Shown: positions 37,328 through 46,189, counted from the stretch's first letter. The stretch: 64,000 nt of DNA from DAISJI01 sp964559835 (GCA_964559835.1 CAZLJE010000008.1:86999-150998), one strand, 5' to 3'. Numbers and translations are program-made. Notes: generated from the letters alone by a model not told the origin.

Positions 37328-38419
37328 TCAGTGTACGCCCGGCGCGAATCCCAGCGCCTCCATCACGGCGTCGTGGAATGCCGGCCGCACCTGCTTGATC
37401 AACTGCGACTGGCGATAGGGCCAGGTGCGGTTTGTCAGCAACGTTACGCTCAGACGCCGCTCGGGATCGATCCACAGCGAAGTGCCTGTGAATCCGAGAT
37501 GTCCGTAAGCCGGCTGCGAAAAATGATGCCCTGATTGCGACGGCGGTGAAACGCGGTCCCATCCCAGCGCGCGCGCATAGCCATTTCGTACCGGCTGCGG
37601 TGACGTGAACAGCTTCACTGTGTCCGGCCGTACAACTGGCCGTCCGCCCGCCAACATCCACTCCGCGAACCGCGCGACGTCCGCTGCCGGCGCAAACAGT
37701 CCCGCGTGCGCCGAGACGCCATCCATCACGCTGGTGTTCTCGTCGTGCACTTCGCCCTGGATGATGCGGTGGCGGAAAGTCTTGTCGTCTTCCGTGGGCG
37801 GGATCTGCTCGCGCCACTCTGCGGGCGGACGGTATCCCGTGCGCGACAACCCAAGTGGGCCGAAAATCTCGCGCGCACTGAACGCGTCGATCCGCTCGTC
37901 GGCCAGGCGCTCCAGCAGGACGCCAAGCACGATGAAACCGAGATCGCTGTACTCGACGTGGTCTCCCGGTTCGGCAATGAGTGGCACGCGACAAGCGGCG
38001 TCCATAATTTCCTCGCGCGAGTGCGCCCGCTCAAACAGCTTCTCGTACGCAGGCAGTCCCGACGTATGCGCCAGCAGATGACGGGCAGTCACGCGGCTTC
38101 GTTCGCCGCCCCCTCCAAATTCCGGCAGGACGCCAACCACGGGCGCCTCCAGATCTAGCACTCCGCGCTCGTATAGCAGCATCGCCATCGACGTCGCGGC
38201 CATCACCTTCGTCAGCGACGCGACATCGAAGATGGTCTCGCCCGTCACCTCGGGCATGCTTGCGTCGTAGGTCAGTCGCCCGAACCCGCGCAGCGCGATC
38301 ACGTTGCCTTCCAGCGTGACCGCCGTCGCCGCACCCGGGAACGCCCGCTGCGCCACGCCGTCGCGCAGGATCTGCCATGTGCGCTCCAGACCGGATTCCG
38401 TCACTGTGCTTGTGTTCAA
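37328..38419 (-). CDS. Cytosolic serine hydrolase, class C beta-lactamase fold (AmiE-like candidate)
   Basis: 363 residues, no signal peptide, so probably cytosolic. The penicillin-recognising serine triad is visible: Ser68-x-x-Lys71 (ASLTKVMA), Tyr157-Ser-Asp (EYSDLGF) and His-x-Gly in the HLGFTGTS motif near residue 305. Such proteins range from esterases to peptidases and amidases. It is 6 nt upstream of murQ in the same operon. In Bacillus subtilis the murQ locus encodes a beta-lactamase-fold amidase (AmiE/YbbE) that removes peptides from MurNAc, so a similar role is a reasonable hypothesis here. Confidence 0.85.
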   Translation of the reverse strand: MNTSTVTESGLERTWQILRDGVAQRAFPGAATAVTLEGNVIALRGFGRLTYDASMPEVTGETIFDVASLTKVMAATSMAMLLYERGVLDLEAPVVGVLPEFGGGGERSRVTARHLLAHTSGLPAYEKLFERAHSREEIMDAACRVPLIAEPGDHVEYSDLGFIVLGVLLERLADERIDAFSAREIFGPLGLSRTGYRPPAEWREQIPPTEDDKTFRHRIIQGEVHDENTSVMDGVSAHAGLFAPAADVARFAEWMLAGGRPVVRPDTVKLFTSPQPVRNGYARALGWDRVSPPSQSGHHFSQPAYGHLGFTGTSLWIDPERRLSVTLLTNRTWPYRQSQLIKQVRPAFHDAVMEALGFAPGVH

Positions 38420-38449
38420 TTCCGTCTGTCCCTACAATCGCATGTTCCC

Positions 38450-40915
38450 ATGAAGCCTAAATTTATCGCACTCTCCTGTTTCCTCGCCTTCCTGAGCTTG
38501 AATATCCCCGCCGCTGCGCAGAAAAAGCCTGCGAAAAAGCCGGCCGCTTCGGTCTCGAGCACCAGGCCGGTGTCGAATCCCCGATTCGCTGCCATTGACG
38601 CAATCTTCAACGAAGCCGTCCAGAAGCAGGAGATTCCCGGCGCCGTCGTCCTGGTCGGACACAACGGCCAGGTCGTCTATCGCAAGGCGTTCGGCTTCCG
38701 CAGCCTCGAGCCCACGCGCGAAAAGATGACGCTGGACACCATCTTCGACATGGCCTCGCTCACCAAATGCCTCGCCACCACCACGTCCATCATGCGCATG
38801 GTGCAGTTAGGCGAGATCCGTCCCAACGACCCGGTCTCGAAATTCATCCCGGAGTTCGCCGCCAACGGCAAACAGCAGATCACCATCCGCCAGCTGCTGA
38901 CTCACACTTCCGGACTGCGCGAAGACCTCGACCTGAAGCAGCCCTGGCAGGGCTACGACGCCGCGCTCAAAATGGCGTACGACGAGACGCCGATCTACCC
39001 AGCCGGCGCGCGCTTCCTTTATAGCGACATCAATTTCGAAGTCCTGGGCGAGGTCGTGCACCGCGTCTCCGGCATGATGCTCGACAAGTACGCCCTGGCG
39101 CACATCTACGAGCCGCTGCACATGGCGCACACGCGCTTCCTGCCGCCGAAGGAGTGGCTGCCGAAGATTGCGCCCACGCAGTACGTTCAGCCCGGCGTCG
39201 CGCTCGACCTCGCGTTAGAAGGGAAGGATAAGCGTGGGACGATGTTGCGCGGCATCGTGCATGATCCGACCGCCCGCCGCATGGGCGGAGTCGCCGGACA
39301 CGCGGGCCTGTTCTCGACTGCCGACGACGTCTCGAAGTACGCGCAAGCGATGCTGAACGGCGGCTCTCCCGTGCTGTCGTCGCTCACCGTGGAAAAGATG
39401 ATCACTCCGCAGACGCCGCCCACGCTGGCCTCCGTGCGCGCCTTCGGTTGGGACATCGATTCGCCCTTTGCCAGCAACCGCGGCGACCTCCTCCCCATCG
39501 GCTCCTTCGGCCACACGGGCTTCACCGGCACGTCCCTGTGGATCGATCCGGTAACGAATACGTACATCATCATTCTGTCGAACGCGGTCCACCCGGCCGG
39601 CGGCAGCGGCGCGATGGTCTCCATCCGGACGCGCACAGCGACTGCAGTTGCCGCCGCGCTGAAGCTGACTGTTTCCGAGCAGCAGAAACTCCGTCTCGAG
39701 CGCATCACCGGTTACAACGAGGTGATCAGTTCGCAGCGGCGTTACCCGTTCCGCAACGGACAGGTGAAGACTGGTATCGACGTCCTTGAAGCCCGCAACT
39801 TCGACGCCCTCCATTCGTCCGATGGCAAAACGCGCCGCATCGGCTTGGTTACGAACCAGAGCGGATTCGACGCCAAGGGCCAGCGCACCATCGACGTGCT
39901 CGCTCACGCGCCGGGGGTGCAACTGGTTGCTATCTTCAGCCCCGAGCACGGCGTCACCGGCTCCGTCGACACAACCGACATCGGCAACACCGTCGATTCC
40001 GCAACGAAGATTCCGGTCTATAGCGTCTATGGCGACACCGCCGACAAGCGCCATCCGCCGCTCGACGTCATGAAGAACCTCGACGCGGTGGTGTACGACA
40101 TCCAGGACGCCGGTGTCCGCTTCTACACCTATGAAACGACGCTCGGCTATTTCCTCGAAGCCGCCGCGAAAACCAGTGCTGAGATGATCGTGCTTGATCG
40201 TCCGAACCCGATCACCGGCACCTACGTCCAGGGGCCGATGTCCGAGCCTGGCACCGAGAGCTTCGTGAACTACACGCAGGAGCCGGTGCGCCACGGCATG
40301 ACCGTCGGCGAACTGGCGAAATTCTTCAACGGCGAGCGCCACATCGGCGCCAAGCTCACGGTAATACAGATGGAAGGCTGGGTGCGCGGCGACTGGTTCG
40401 ACTCCACCGGTCTGCTCTGGGTGAATCCTTCGCCGAACCTGCGCAACCTGGTGCAAGAGACGCTCTATCCCGGTGTGTGCCTCGTCGAGGGTACGAACGT
40501 CAGTGTAGGCCGCGGCACCGACACGCCGTTCGAGATCTTCGGCGCGCCCTGGATCAAATCCAAAGAACTTTCCGATTACCTGAACGCGCGCGATATCCAG
40601 GGCGTGCGCTTCGTGCCGATCACATTCACGCCGGCCAAAGGCTCGAAGTTTGGCGAGAAGCCACTTGGTGGAGTGAACATCGTCCTCATGAACCGCGATT
40701 TCTTTGACGCGCCCGAACTCGGCATCGAGATCGCCTCCGCCCTGCACACGCTCTATCCCAACGAATTCGACATGAAGAACATGCCGCTGCTCACTGGCAG
40801 CCGGAAGATCGTGGACGATATCGCCAGCGGCATCGATCCTCGCCGCATCTGGCAGGACTGGCAAGACCCGCTGAAGGCGTTCATGACGGTGCGCAAGAAA
40901 TACCTGATCTACTAA
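38450..40915 (+). CDS. Secreted fusion: serine hydrolase (class C fold) + NamZ/DUF1343 exo-muramidase
   Basis: 821 residues with a signal peptide (MKPKFIALSCFLAFLSLNIPAAAQ). The N-terminal domain (about 40-410) has Ser103-x-x-Lys106 (ASLTKCLA), Tyr191-Ser-Asp (LYSDINFE) and His355-Thr-Gly (GHTGFTGTS) of the class C beta-lactamase/AmiE fold. The C-terminal domain (about 440-821) is DUF1343: GLVTNQSGFDAKGQRT, AIFSPEHGVTGS, VVYDIQDAGVRFYTYETT, VLDRPNPI and NVSVGRGTDTPFEIFGAPW. That family is the NamZ exo-beta-N-acetylmuramidase. The fusion would cut stem peptides and terminal MurNAc from peptidoglycan outside the cytoplasm. It is divergent from the murQ operon across a 30-nt gap. The enzymatic split of roles is inference. 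Confidence 0.9.
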   Translation: MKPKFIALSCFLAFLSLNIPAAAQKKPAKKPAASVSSTRPVSNPRFAAIDAIFNEAVQKQEIPGAVVLVGHNGQVVYRKAFGFRSLEPTREKMTLDTIFDMASLTKCLATTTSIMRMVQLGEIRPNDPVSKFIPEFAANGKQQITIRQLLTHTSGLREDLDLKQPWQGYDAALKMAYDETPIYPAGARFLYSDINFEVLGEVVHRVSGMMLDKYALAHIYEPLHMAHTRFLPPKEWLPKIAPTQYVQPGVALDLALEGKDKRGTMLRGIVHDPTARRMGGVAGHAGLFSTADDVSKYAQAMLNGGSPVLSSLTVEKMITPQTPPTLASVRAFGWDIDSPFASNRGDLLPIGSFGHTGFTGTSLWIDPVTNTYIIILSNAVHPAGGSGAMVSIRTRTATAVAAALKLTVSEQQKLRLERITGYNEVISSQRRYPFRNGQVKTGIDVLEARNFDALHSSDGKTRRIGLVTNQSGFDAKGQRTIDVLAHAPGVQLVAIFSPEHGVTGSVDTTDIGNTVDSATKIPVYSVYGDTADKRHPPLDVMKNLDAVVYDIQDAGVRFYTYETTLGYFLEAAAKTSAEMIVLDRPNPITGTYVQGPMSEPGTESFVNYTQEPVRHGMTVGELAKFFNGERHIGAKLTVIQMEGWVRGDWFDSTGLLWVNPSPNLRNLVQETLYPGVCLVEGTNVSVGRGTDTPFEIFGAPWIKSKELSDYLNARDIQGVRFVPITFTPAKGSKFGEKPLGGVNIVLMNRDFFDAPELGIEIASALHTLYPNEFDMKNMPLLTGSRKIVDDIASGIDPRRIWQDWQDPLKAFMTVRKKYLIY

Positions 40916-40920
40916 CCCAA

Positions 40921-41027
40921 ATGAAGAATTAAGAATGAAGAATGAAGAATGAAGAATAAAACCGAAGAATAAAACCCGGTCGCACAGGTCCCCATTCTTC
41001 ATTCTTAATTCTTCATTCTTAATTTCT
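40921..41027. repeat. Inverted AAGAATG/CATTCTT heptamer element between convergent genes
   Basis: The left array AAGAATT, AAGAATG, AAGAATG, AAGAATG, AAGAATA (40924-40960, plus AAACCG-spaced units) is answered by CATTCTT, CATTCTT, AATTCTT, CATTCTT, AATTTC (40993-41025). It starts 5 nt after one stop and ends against the other. It could fold into a long A/T-rich hairpin that would terminate both genes. Confidence 0.85.
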
Positions 41028-42659
41028 CTACCTCGGCGTTATTCCCAGCGTCGGCACAAACCCCGGCGCCTTCCGATGCTTGCTCGCCTGCTCGTACGCA
41101 AATGCGATCTTGATCAGCGTCGGTTCGCTCCACGCGCGCCCGAAGAACGAAAGCCCGACTGGCAGTCCGAAGCTGAATCCCGCCGGAACCTGGATGTTCG
41201 GATATCCCGCCATGGCCGGCAACTGCGAGCTGCCGCCGCCGAAATGATCGCCGGTGACCAGGTCGGTCACCCACGCCGGACCGCCCGTCGGCGCGATCAG
41301 CGCGTCCAGTCGGTGCTTGTCCATCACCGCGTCGATACCTTGCTCGCGAGAGAGCTTGCGATTCTTCGCCAGCGACTCAAGATACCCTTTGTCCGTCAGT
41401 GGTCCCTTGGCTTCTGCCTTGATGAACAGGTCCTGCCCGAAATACTGAAGCTCCTTCGCCTTATTGCGCTCGTTAAATTCGATGACCTCTTTCAGTGTCC
41501 GCACCTGCGCCTTCGGCAACTTGGCGAGATACGCATTCAGGTCGGCCTTGAGTTCGGTAAGCAGGACATCGAGTTCGGAATCATCGAGCTTGCCCAGGCT
41601 TTCGATCTCGACCGGATCCACCAGCTCCGCGCCTTCGTGCTTCATCAGTTCCAGCGCAGTGTGCATCAGGTCATCGACGGCATCGCTGAATCCGAACAGC
41701 TTCCGCACCACTCCGATGCGAGCGCCTCGAAGTCCCCTCGGATCGAGGAACTTCGTGTAATCCGGCGAGTCGTGTTTGCTGCTGCTCGTGGTCGCGTTGT
41801 CCTCGGGGTCCTCGCCGGCGAGTGCGCTGAGCAGCGTCGCAGCATCCGCGACCGTACGCGCCATCGGTCCCGCGGTGTCTTGGCTGTGCGATATGGGAAT
41901 GATCCCGGTGCGGCTGATCAACCCGAGCGTCGGCTTGATCCCGACGATCCCGTTCGCGCTCGACGGGCACACAACCGACCCATCGGTCTCCGTGCCGACT
42001 GCGACCGCACAGAAGTTCGCCGACACCGCCGCGCCCGATCCTGAACTGGAACCGCAAGGATTGCGGTCGAGCACGTATGGATTCCGCGTCAGTCCGCCGC
42101 GTCCGCTCCATCCGCTGCTGGAATGGTTCGAGCGAATGTTTGCCCACTCGCTCAGGTTCGTCTTGCCCAGGATGATGGCGCCGGCCTCGCGCAGCTTTTT
42201 GGCGACGAATGAATCCTTCGCCGCAACGGAGCCCAGAAGCGCCAGTGAGCCGGCGGTCGTCATCATCCGGTCGCCGGTATCGATGTTGTCCTTGATGAGC
42301 ACGGGGATGCCATGCAGCGGCCCGCGCGGCCCCCTGGCCCTGCGTTCTTTATCGAGCGCATCGGCAATCGCCAGCGCGTCAGGATTCAGCTCGATGACGG
42401 CGTTGACCGCCGCGCCGTGTTTATCCATCGCATCGATGCGTGCCAGATATTTCTCTGTGAGCGAACGGGCAGTGAAGCGGCCGGACTTCATGCCCTCCTG
42501 GAGCTGCGCGATGGTGATCTCGTTAAATTCGAAATCGGCGCTGGTCGACGCTTGCTCAGCTGCGGGTAAAGCCTTCGCGATTGCGGTACCCGCTCCTGCC
42601 ACCGCGGCTACTTTCAGAAAATTCCGGCGATCGGTCGTCACGCTTTCCCTCGGGTGCAT
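41028..42659 (-). CDS. Amidase-signature hydrolase with Tat-type signal
   Basis: 543 residues from the ATG at 42659 (MHPRESVTTDRRNFLKVAAV); a longer frame exists but this start places a twin-arginine signal (DRRNFLKVAAVAGAGTA) at the N-terminus. The amidase-signature Ser-cisSer-Lys triad is visible: Lys in VLIKDNIDTGD, the Gly/Ser-rich CGSSSGSGAAVS loop and GTETDGSVVCP. Substrates range from amides to peptides; none can be fixed. It is convergent with the NamZ fusion across an inverted heptamer element and divergent from the class A beta-lactamase relative. A peptidoglycan-related substrate is a guess from neighbourhood only. Confidence 0.9.
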   Translation of the reverse strand: MHPRESVTTDRRNFLKVAAVAGAGTAIAKALPAAEQASTSADFEFNEITIAQLQEGMKSGRFTARSLTEKYLARIDAMDKHGAAVNAVIELNPDALAIADALDKERRARGPRGPLHGIPVLIKDNIDTGDRMMTTAGSLALLGSVAAKDSFVAKKLREAGAIILGKTNLSEWANIRSNHSSSGWSGRGGLTRNPYVLDRNPCGSSSGSGAAVSANFCAVAVGTETDGSVVCPSSANGIVGIKPTLGLISRTGIIPISHSQDTAGPMARTVADAATLLSALAGEDPEDNATTSSSKHDSPDYTKFLDPRGLRGARIGVVRKLFGFSDAVDDLMHTALELMKHEGAELVDPVEIESLGKLDDSELDVLLTELKADLNAYLAKLPKAQVRTLKEVIEFNERNKAKELQYFGQDLFIKAEAKGPLTDKGYLESLAKNRKLSREQGIDAVMDKHRLDALIAPTGGPAWVTDLVTGDHFGGGSSQLPAMAGYPNIQVPAGFSFGLPVGLSFFGRAWSEPTLIKIAFAYEQASKHRKAPGFVPTLGITPR

Positions 42660-42720
42660 ACGGATGTTGGGCAGGCCATTGTACCTGTGCGGCTCAGGCA
42701 TAATGATGCGGGAATCCACT

Positions 42721-43629
42721 ATGACCAAAGCCCGCGTGATTGCCGGTATCGTCTTAACGCTTACGTGCTCCTCCTTGGCCGCCGACCTCAACTCCGACCT
42801 CCAGCAGATGACGGCGAAACATCAGGGCCATGTCGCTCTGTTCGCCAAGAACCTCAAGACCGGCGAGACGGTCGCCATCAACGCCGATGAGCCCGTGCAG
42901 ACCGCATCGGTCATCAAGCTGCCGGTGATGATCGAAGCTTTTTATCAGGCGAAAGCCGGCAAGCTTGATCTCACGAAAAAACTCAACGTCACCAAGGACG
43001 AGCAGGTCCCCGGTTCGGGCGTCCTCGCGTATATCCAGCCCGACGTCACACTGAGCCTGCTGGACGCGATCACTCTCATGATGATCGTCAGCGACAACAC
43101 GGCGACCAACCTCACGCTCGACCAGGTCGGCATTCCGAACGTCAACGCGCGCATCGCCGCGATGGGGCTGAAGAATACTTATCTCTACAAGAAGGTATTT
43201 CGCCCGGCCGATGGACCGATGCCGCCCGATCAGCCAAAGTTCGGATTGGGGAAGACCACGGCGCGCGAGATGGCCGAGGCGCTCGAGAGCATCCAGCGCT
43301 GCGACCTCAAGGACCAGGCGATCTGCGACCAGATGGTCAAGATCATGCGCGGCCAGCAGGAGCACAGCATGGTGCCGCGCTACATCGAGAGCGAGCCCGG
43401 TGTGCCGCACCCGGAATGGGTGGCCGACAAGCTTGGCGCGCTCTCCGACGTTCGCAACGACGTCGCCCTCATCATGTACAAGGCTACGCCGATCATCATT
43501 TCCGCGTTCACCTGGGATAACAAGGACCAGCGCTGGACCCACGACAACTCCGCCGAGATACTCATTGCCGCGATGGCCCGACGCGTCGTCGAACAGTGGG
43601 TCCCGCCTGCGATTCCGCCCCGGAAGTAG
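42721..43629 (+). CDS. Secreted serine hydrolase, class A beta-lactamase fold
   Basis: 302 residues from the ATG at 42721, the one followed by a signal peptide (MTKARVIAGIVLTLTCSSLA); longer frames upstream are antisense to the amidase. Class A motifs: Ser63-x-x-Lys66 (ASVIKLPVM), Ser124-Asp-Asn126 (VSDNTATN) and Lys237-Leu-Gly (ADKLGAL, in place of K-T/S-G). The omega-loop stretch before KTTAREMAEAL (about 155-178) shows no E-x-x-L-N, so the deacylating Glu166 seems to be absent. Without it, efficient beta-lactam hydrolysis is unlikely; a peptidase, esterase or binding role is more probable. The divergent amidase starts 61 nt away. Confidence 0.85.
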   Translation: MTKARVIAGIVLTLTCSSLAADLNSDLQQMTAKHQGHVALFAKNLKTGETVAINADEPVQTASVIKLPVMIEAFYQAKAGKLDLTKKLNVTKDEQVPGSGVLAYIQPDVTLSLLDAITLMMIVSDNTATNLTLDQVGIPNVNARIAAMGLKNTYLYKKVFRPADGPMPPDQPKFGLGKTTAREMAEALESIQRCDLKDQAICDQMVKIMRGQQEHSMVPRYIESEPGVPHPEWVADKLGALSDVRNDVALIMYKATPIIISAFTWDNKDQRWTHDNSAEILIAAMARRVVEQWVPPAIPPRK

Positions 43630-43704
43630 CGACGTTCGCGCTTGTTATCAGCAACAAACTCCTGCTTTCTGTGTTGTAATGCTCCAGAAATTCTGGAGGC
43701 TCGA

Positions 43705-44409
43705 ATGCGCGCTCTTCTGACCGTGATCATCCTTGCAGCCGCCGCTGTCGCGCAGCAGCCCGGCGAGTTGCAGGACAATAAACCCGCGCAACCGGCGCAG
43801 CAGCAGGCAACTGCTGACCCTGCCGTTCCTCCCGGAATGCTCGTGATTCCCGCGGGTACGGAAATTCCGCTCACGCTGGCGCAGGCCATCACCACCAAAA
43901 ACGCCAAGGTCGGTGATCCCGTTTACGCCCAGACAGCGTTTCCGTTCACCATCAATGACCGCGTCGTGATTCCCGCCGGGACCTATGTGCAGGGGAGGAT
44001 TTCGGAAGTACGCCGTCCCGGCCGCGTCAAGGGCCGCGCCGAACTGCTGATGCACTTTACGACCATGATCTACCGCAGCGGTTACACGGTCATGCTGCCC
44101 GGTGGTGTCGAAAACGTGCCCGGCGCGGAAAAGCAGGATGTGAAGGACTCGGAAGGCACCGTCCGTCAGGCCGGCAACAAGGGCGAAGACGCCAAGACGG
44201 TCGGCAAGGTCGCCGCCACCGGAGCGGGATTGGGCGGTTTAGCAGGTCGCAGCGCGAAGGGCGTTGGCATCGGCGGAGCAGCCGGCGCCGCAGCAGGACT
44301 CGGTTGGGTGCTGCTCACTCGCGGGCCTGACATGACCCTGCCGGTCGGCACCAGCGTGCAGATGGTCATCCAGCGCGCCATGACCGTCAAGGCTGCCAAG
44401 ATCGACTGA
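43705..44409 (+). CDS. Exported glycine-zipper protein
   Basis: 234 residues from the ATG at 43705 with CTGGAGG upstream; signal peptide MRALLTVIILAAAAVAQQ. A beta-rich middle part (IPAGTEIPLTLAQAITTKNAKVGDPVYAQ, RVVIPAGTYVQG) is followed by a glycine-zipper membrane segment (VGIGGAAGAAAGLGWVLL) and a short beta end (LPVGTSVQMVIQR). It is a paralogue in layout of the minus-strand protein at 46409-47095. Function unknown; envelope location likely. It resembles the beta-rich C-terminal domain of VirB10/TrbI proteins, but no secretion genes are near. Confidence 0.7.
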   Translation: MRALLTVIILAAAAVAQQPGELQDNKPAQPAQQQATADPAVPPGMLVIPAGTEIPLTLAQAITTKNAKVGDPVYAQTAFPFTINDRVVIPAGTYVQGRISEVRRPGRVKGRAELLMHFTTMIYRSGYTVMLPGGVENVPGAEKQDVKDSEGTVRQAGNKGEDAKTVGKVAATGAGLGGLAGRSAKGVGIGGAAGAAAGLGWVLLTRGPDMTLPVGTSVQMVIQRAMTVKAAKID

Positions 44410-44428
44410 GCTTCTAAGCTCCAGGTAC

Positions 44429-44497
44429 GATTCGTATTCGGTATTCCGTATTCCGGCTCCGCACTCCGGGATACGGAATACGAGATACGGAATACGG
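44429..44497. repeat. Inverted GTATTCC/GGAATAC heptamer element between convergent genes
   Basis: GTATTCG, GTATTCC, GTATTCC (44434-44454) is answered by GGGATAC, GGAATAC, GAGATAC, GGAATAC (44468-44495). It starts 20 nt after one stop and ends at the stop of the convergent gene. Confidence 0.8.
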
Positions 44498-45298
44498 TTA
44501 CTTCCCAAACATCTTCGCCAGCAGTCCGCCTTTCCGCTTCGCTGGCAGGTCGAGCTTGGCGAGGACCTTCTCCGTATCGGTCTCGCTGGCGGGCTTGCGG
44601 TCCTTCATTTCTTTGATGATCTCCTGGAAGGTAGTAAAGCGGTCCAGGCAATAGAAGCAGCTCGCGACGTGCTTTTCGGCCACGTCACGTTCGCGCCACG
44701 AGATCTGTCCGTTGACGATATTGTTGAACGTCTTCAGCGGCAGGCAGGCATCGCCCTTGATCTTCTCCGCCGCTTCCATCAGCGCGCGCGCCGAGATCAC
44801 GAGCGCATCCGGCGAAGCGTCAGGAACGATCGCCCGCACGCGCTCGTCGGCTTTTTGCTTCACGCTTCGCGCCGTCGCGTCGGCGTGCATCAGGATGGGC
44901 GCGATCTGGTCTTCCGGGAAGCCGCGCATATGCAGCCACAACACCTGCTGCTCGACCATCGGCAGGTCTTTCATGACACCGCGGACCTGCTCGATCGAAA
45001 TCTCCGGGACGGGCAGCCGCGCGACTTCTCGGCCGTAGGCGAAGAGGTAATCGCGCCACGTGCAGGCGAACTCGCGCTCGTTCGCGAACTTCAGGCCCTG
45101 GAAGTAGGCGTTATTGTTCGCGCGCGCGCGCTGAAAAACTGCGGCAACATGGTCTTCGATCTCCGGCCCGAGACCCGGGACGTAATGCGACAGCATCGAG
45201 CGCGTCATGGGCGAGTAGTCGCGGACGAACTCCTCCCAGCCCAGGCGCTCGCCCCGGGCGCAGTCCTCCGCCATCGAGAATATGGTTCTCACCGCCAC
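44498..45298 (-). CDS. Sigma-70-like protein fused to a zinc-finger (anti-sigma-like) end
   Basis: 266 residues from a GTG at 45298; the ATG at 45274 (MAEDCARGERLGW) is an alternative. Residues 20-90 resemble sigma region 2 (WEEFVRDYSPMTRSML, ANEREFACTWRDYLFAYGREV). Residues 110-155 resemble region 4 (LPMVEQQVLWLHMRGFPEDQIAPIL, SVKQKADERVRA). The C-terminal third has RDVAEKHVASCFYCLDRF, an H-x3-C-x2-C pattern like the zinc-binding anti-sigma domain, and ends in a basic Lys-rich tail. This suggests an ECF-type regulator with its own zinc-finger switch. The match is by eye, and the region-4 part is the firmer of the two. Confidence 0.6.
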   Translation of the reverse strand: MAVRTIFSMAEDCARGERLGWEEFVRDYSPMTRSMLSHYVPGLGPEIEDHVAAVFQRARANNNAYFQGLKFANEREFACTWRDYLFAYGREVARLPVPEISIEQVRGVMKDLPMVEQQVLWLHMRGFPEDQIAPILMHADATARSVKQKADERVRAIVPDASPDALVISARALMEAAEKIKGDACLPLKTFNNIVNGQISWRERDVAEKHVASCFYCLDRFTTFQEIIKEMKDRKPASETDTEKVLAKLDLPAKRKGGLLAKMFGK

Positions 45299-45363
45299 AG
45301 ATTGAGTTTAATCGAAGTCCGCCGTTTGCAGCGATGCGAGTGCAGCGAGTGGCGTGCGCAGAC

Positions 45364-45404
45364 AGCTAAAAGCTAATAGCTAAGAGCTAACAGCTTATAG
45401 CTAC
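45364..45404. repeat. AGCTAAn heptamer array over a stop codon
   Basis: GCTAAAA, GCTAATA, GCTAAGA, GCTAACA, GCTTATA, GCTACTT at 7-nt spacing. The last unit contains the stop codon of the SIMPL gene (45401-45403). Confidence 0.85.
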
Positions 45405-46126
45405 TTCAGCGCAAACATCGTGCTTACGCGGGCGCTCACGGTGATCTTCTGTGGCGAGAACTCCGCGGTGGGTGCGCCCATCTCCGCCCGCGAGCCCATA
45501 GCCGTCGCGCGCTGCGCCGCCATCGGCTGGGCCAGTACGCGGACCTGCTCGTACGTATCTACCGACGCGTAGCTCAGCTCGGCCAGCGCGCGTCCACCCG
45601 CGCGAGCCACCGCTGCCGCTTCGGCGCGAGCGCGCTGGAAAGCATCATCGACGGCACGGATCTTCGCTGCGTCGATGTCGTCGAGCGTGTAGTTGAGCGA
45701 CACGTTCTCCGCCCACTCCTGGTCGCCCACCGACCCGACGATCGGTCCAACCTTCCCGAAATCCTTGAGCTTGAGCGTGACGCTGGTGGTCACCCGATAG
45801 CCCACGATCTTCCGCTTCGGATTGCGATAGTCATACACCGGCTGGAGGGAGAAGAAGCCGATCTCGGCCGTCTTAGGATCGACGCCGTTCGTGCGCAGGA
45901 TTTGCCGCAACTGCTCGGCTTCCTGCGATGCGCGCGAGTACGCGTCCTTTGCCAGTTCTTCCTGTGCCGAGATCGTGAATTGCACGAGCGCCGTATCGGG
46001 CGCGCTCTCGTACTTACCTTCCGCACTGACGTAAACCGTGTTCGACTGGGCGTTGATCGTGGGCGGATTCTGCGCCGCCGCGATTGTCGAGAGAAGGACC
46101 GCAAAAAATAGCAGCGTTGCTTTCAT
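45401..46126 (-). CDS. SIMPL-domain (DUF541) exported protein
   Basis: 241 residues from the ATG at 46126 with AGGAG 8 nt upstream; signal peptide MKATLLFFAVLLSTIAAA. The SIMPL fold is recognised by VYVSAEGKYESAPDTALVQFTI, the middle GYRVTTSVTLKLKDFGKVGPIV and the end ITVSARVSTMFALK. The family is periplasmic or surface-exposed and has been linked to signalling and oxidative stress; a molecular function is not established. The stop codon lies within a heptamer array. Confidence 0.85.
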   Translation of the reverse strand: MKATLLFFAVLLSTIAAAQNPPTINAQSNTVYVSAEGKYESAPDTALVQFTISAQEELAKDAYSRASQEAEQLRQILRTNGVDPKTAEIGFFSLQPVYDYRNPKRKIVGYRVTTSVTLKLKDFGKVGPIVGSVGDQEWAENVSLNYTLDDIDAAKIRAVDDAFQRARAEAAAVARAGGRALAELSYASVDTYEQVRVLAQPMAAQRATAMGSRAEMGAPTAEFSPQKITVSARVSTMFALK

Positions 46127-46189
46127 TGGCAAGCTCCTGGCCGTACATCATAGAACGCGTGCGGAACAGGACCTTGCAAGAAGGTTCAC

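Noticed and set aside
39215..41002. A long minus-strand frame across the NamZ fusion (about 595 codons)
   Set aside because: Antisense to a clearly conserved protein and crosses the heptamer element; composition is Arg/Ala/Val-rich, as in shadow frames.
40921..41027. CRISPR array
   Set aside because: The repeat unit is 7 nt without spacers; no cas genes in the window.
41776..42720. N-terminal extension of the class A beta-lactamase relative
   Set aside because: Antisense to the amidase; the signal peptide begins at 42721.
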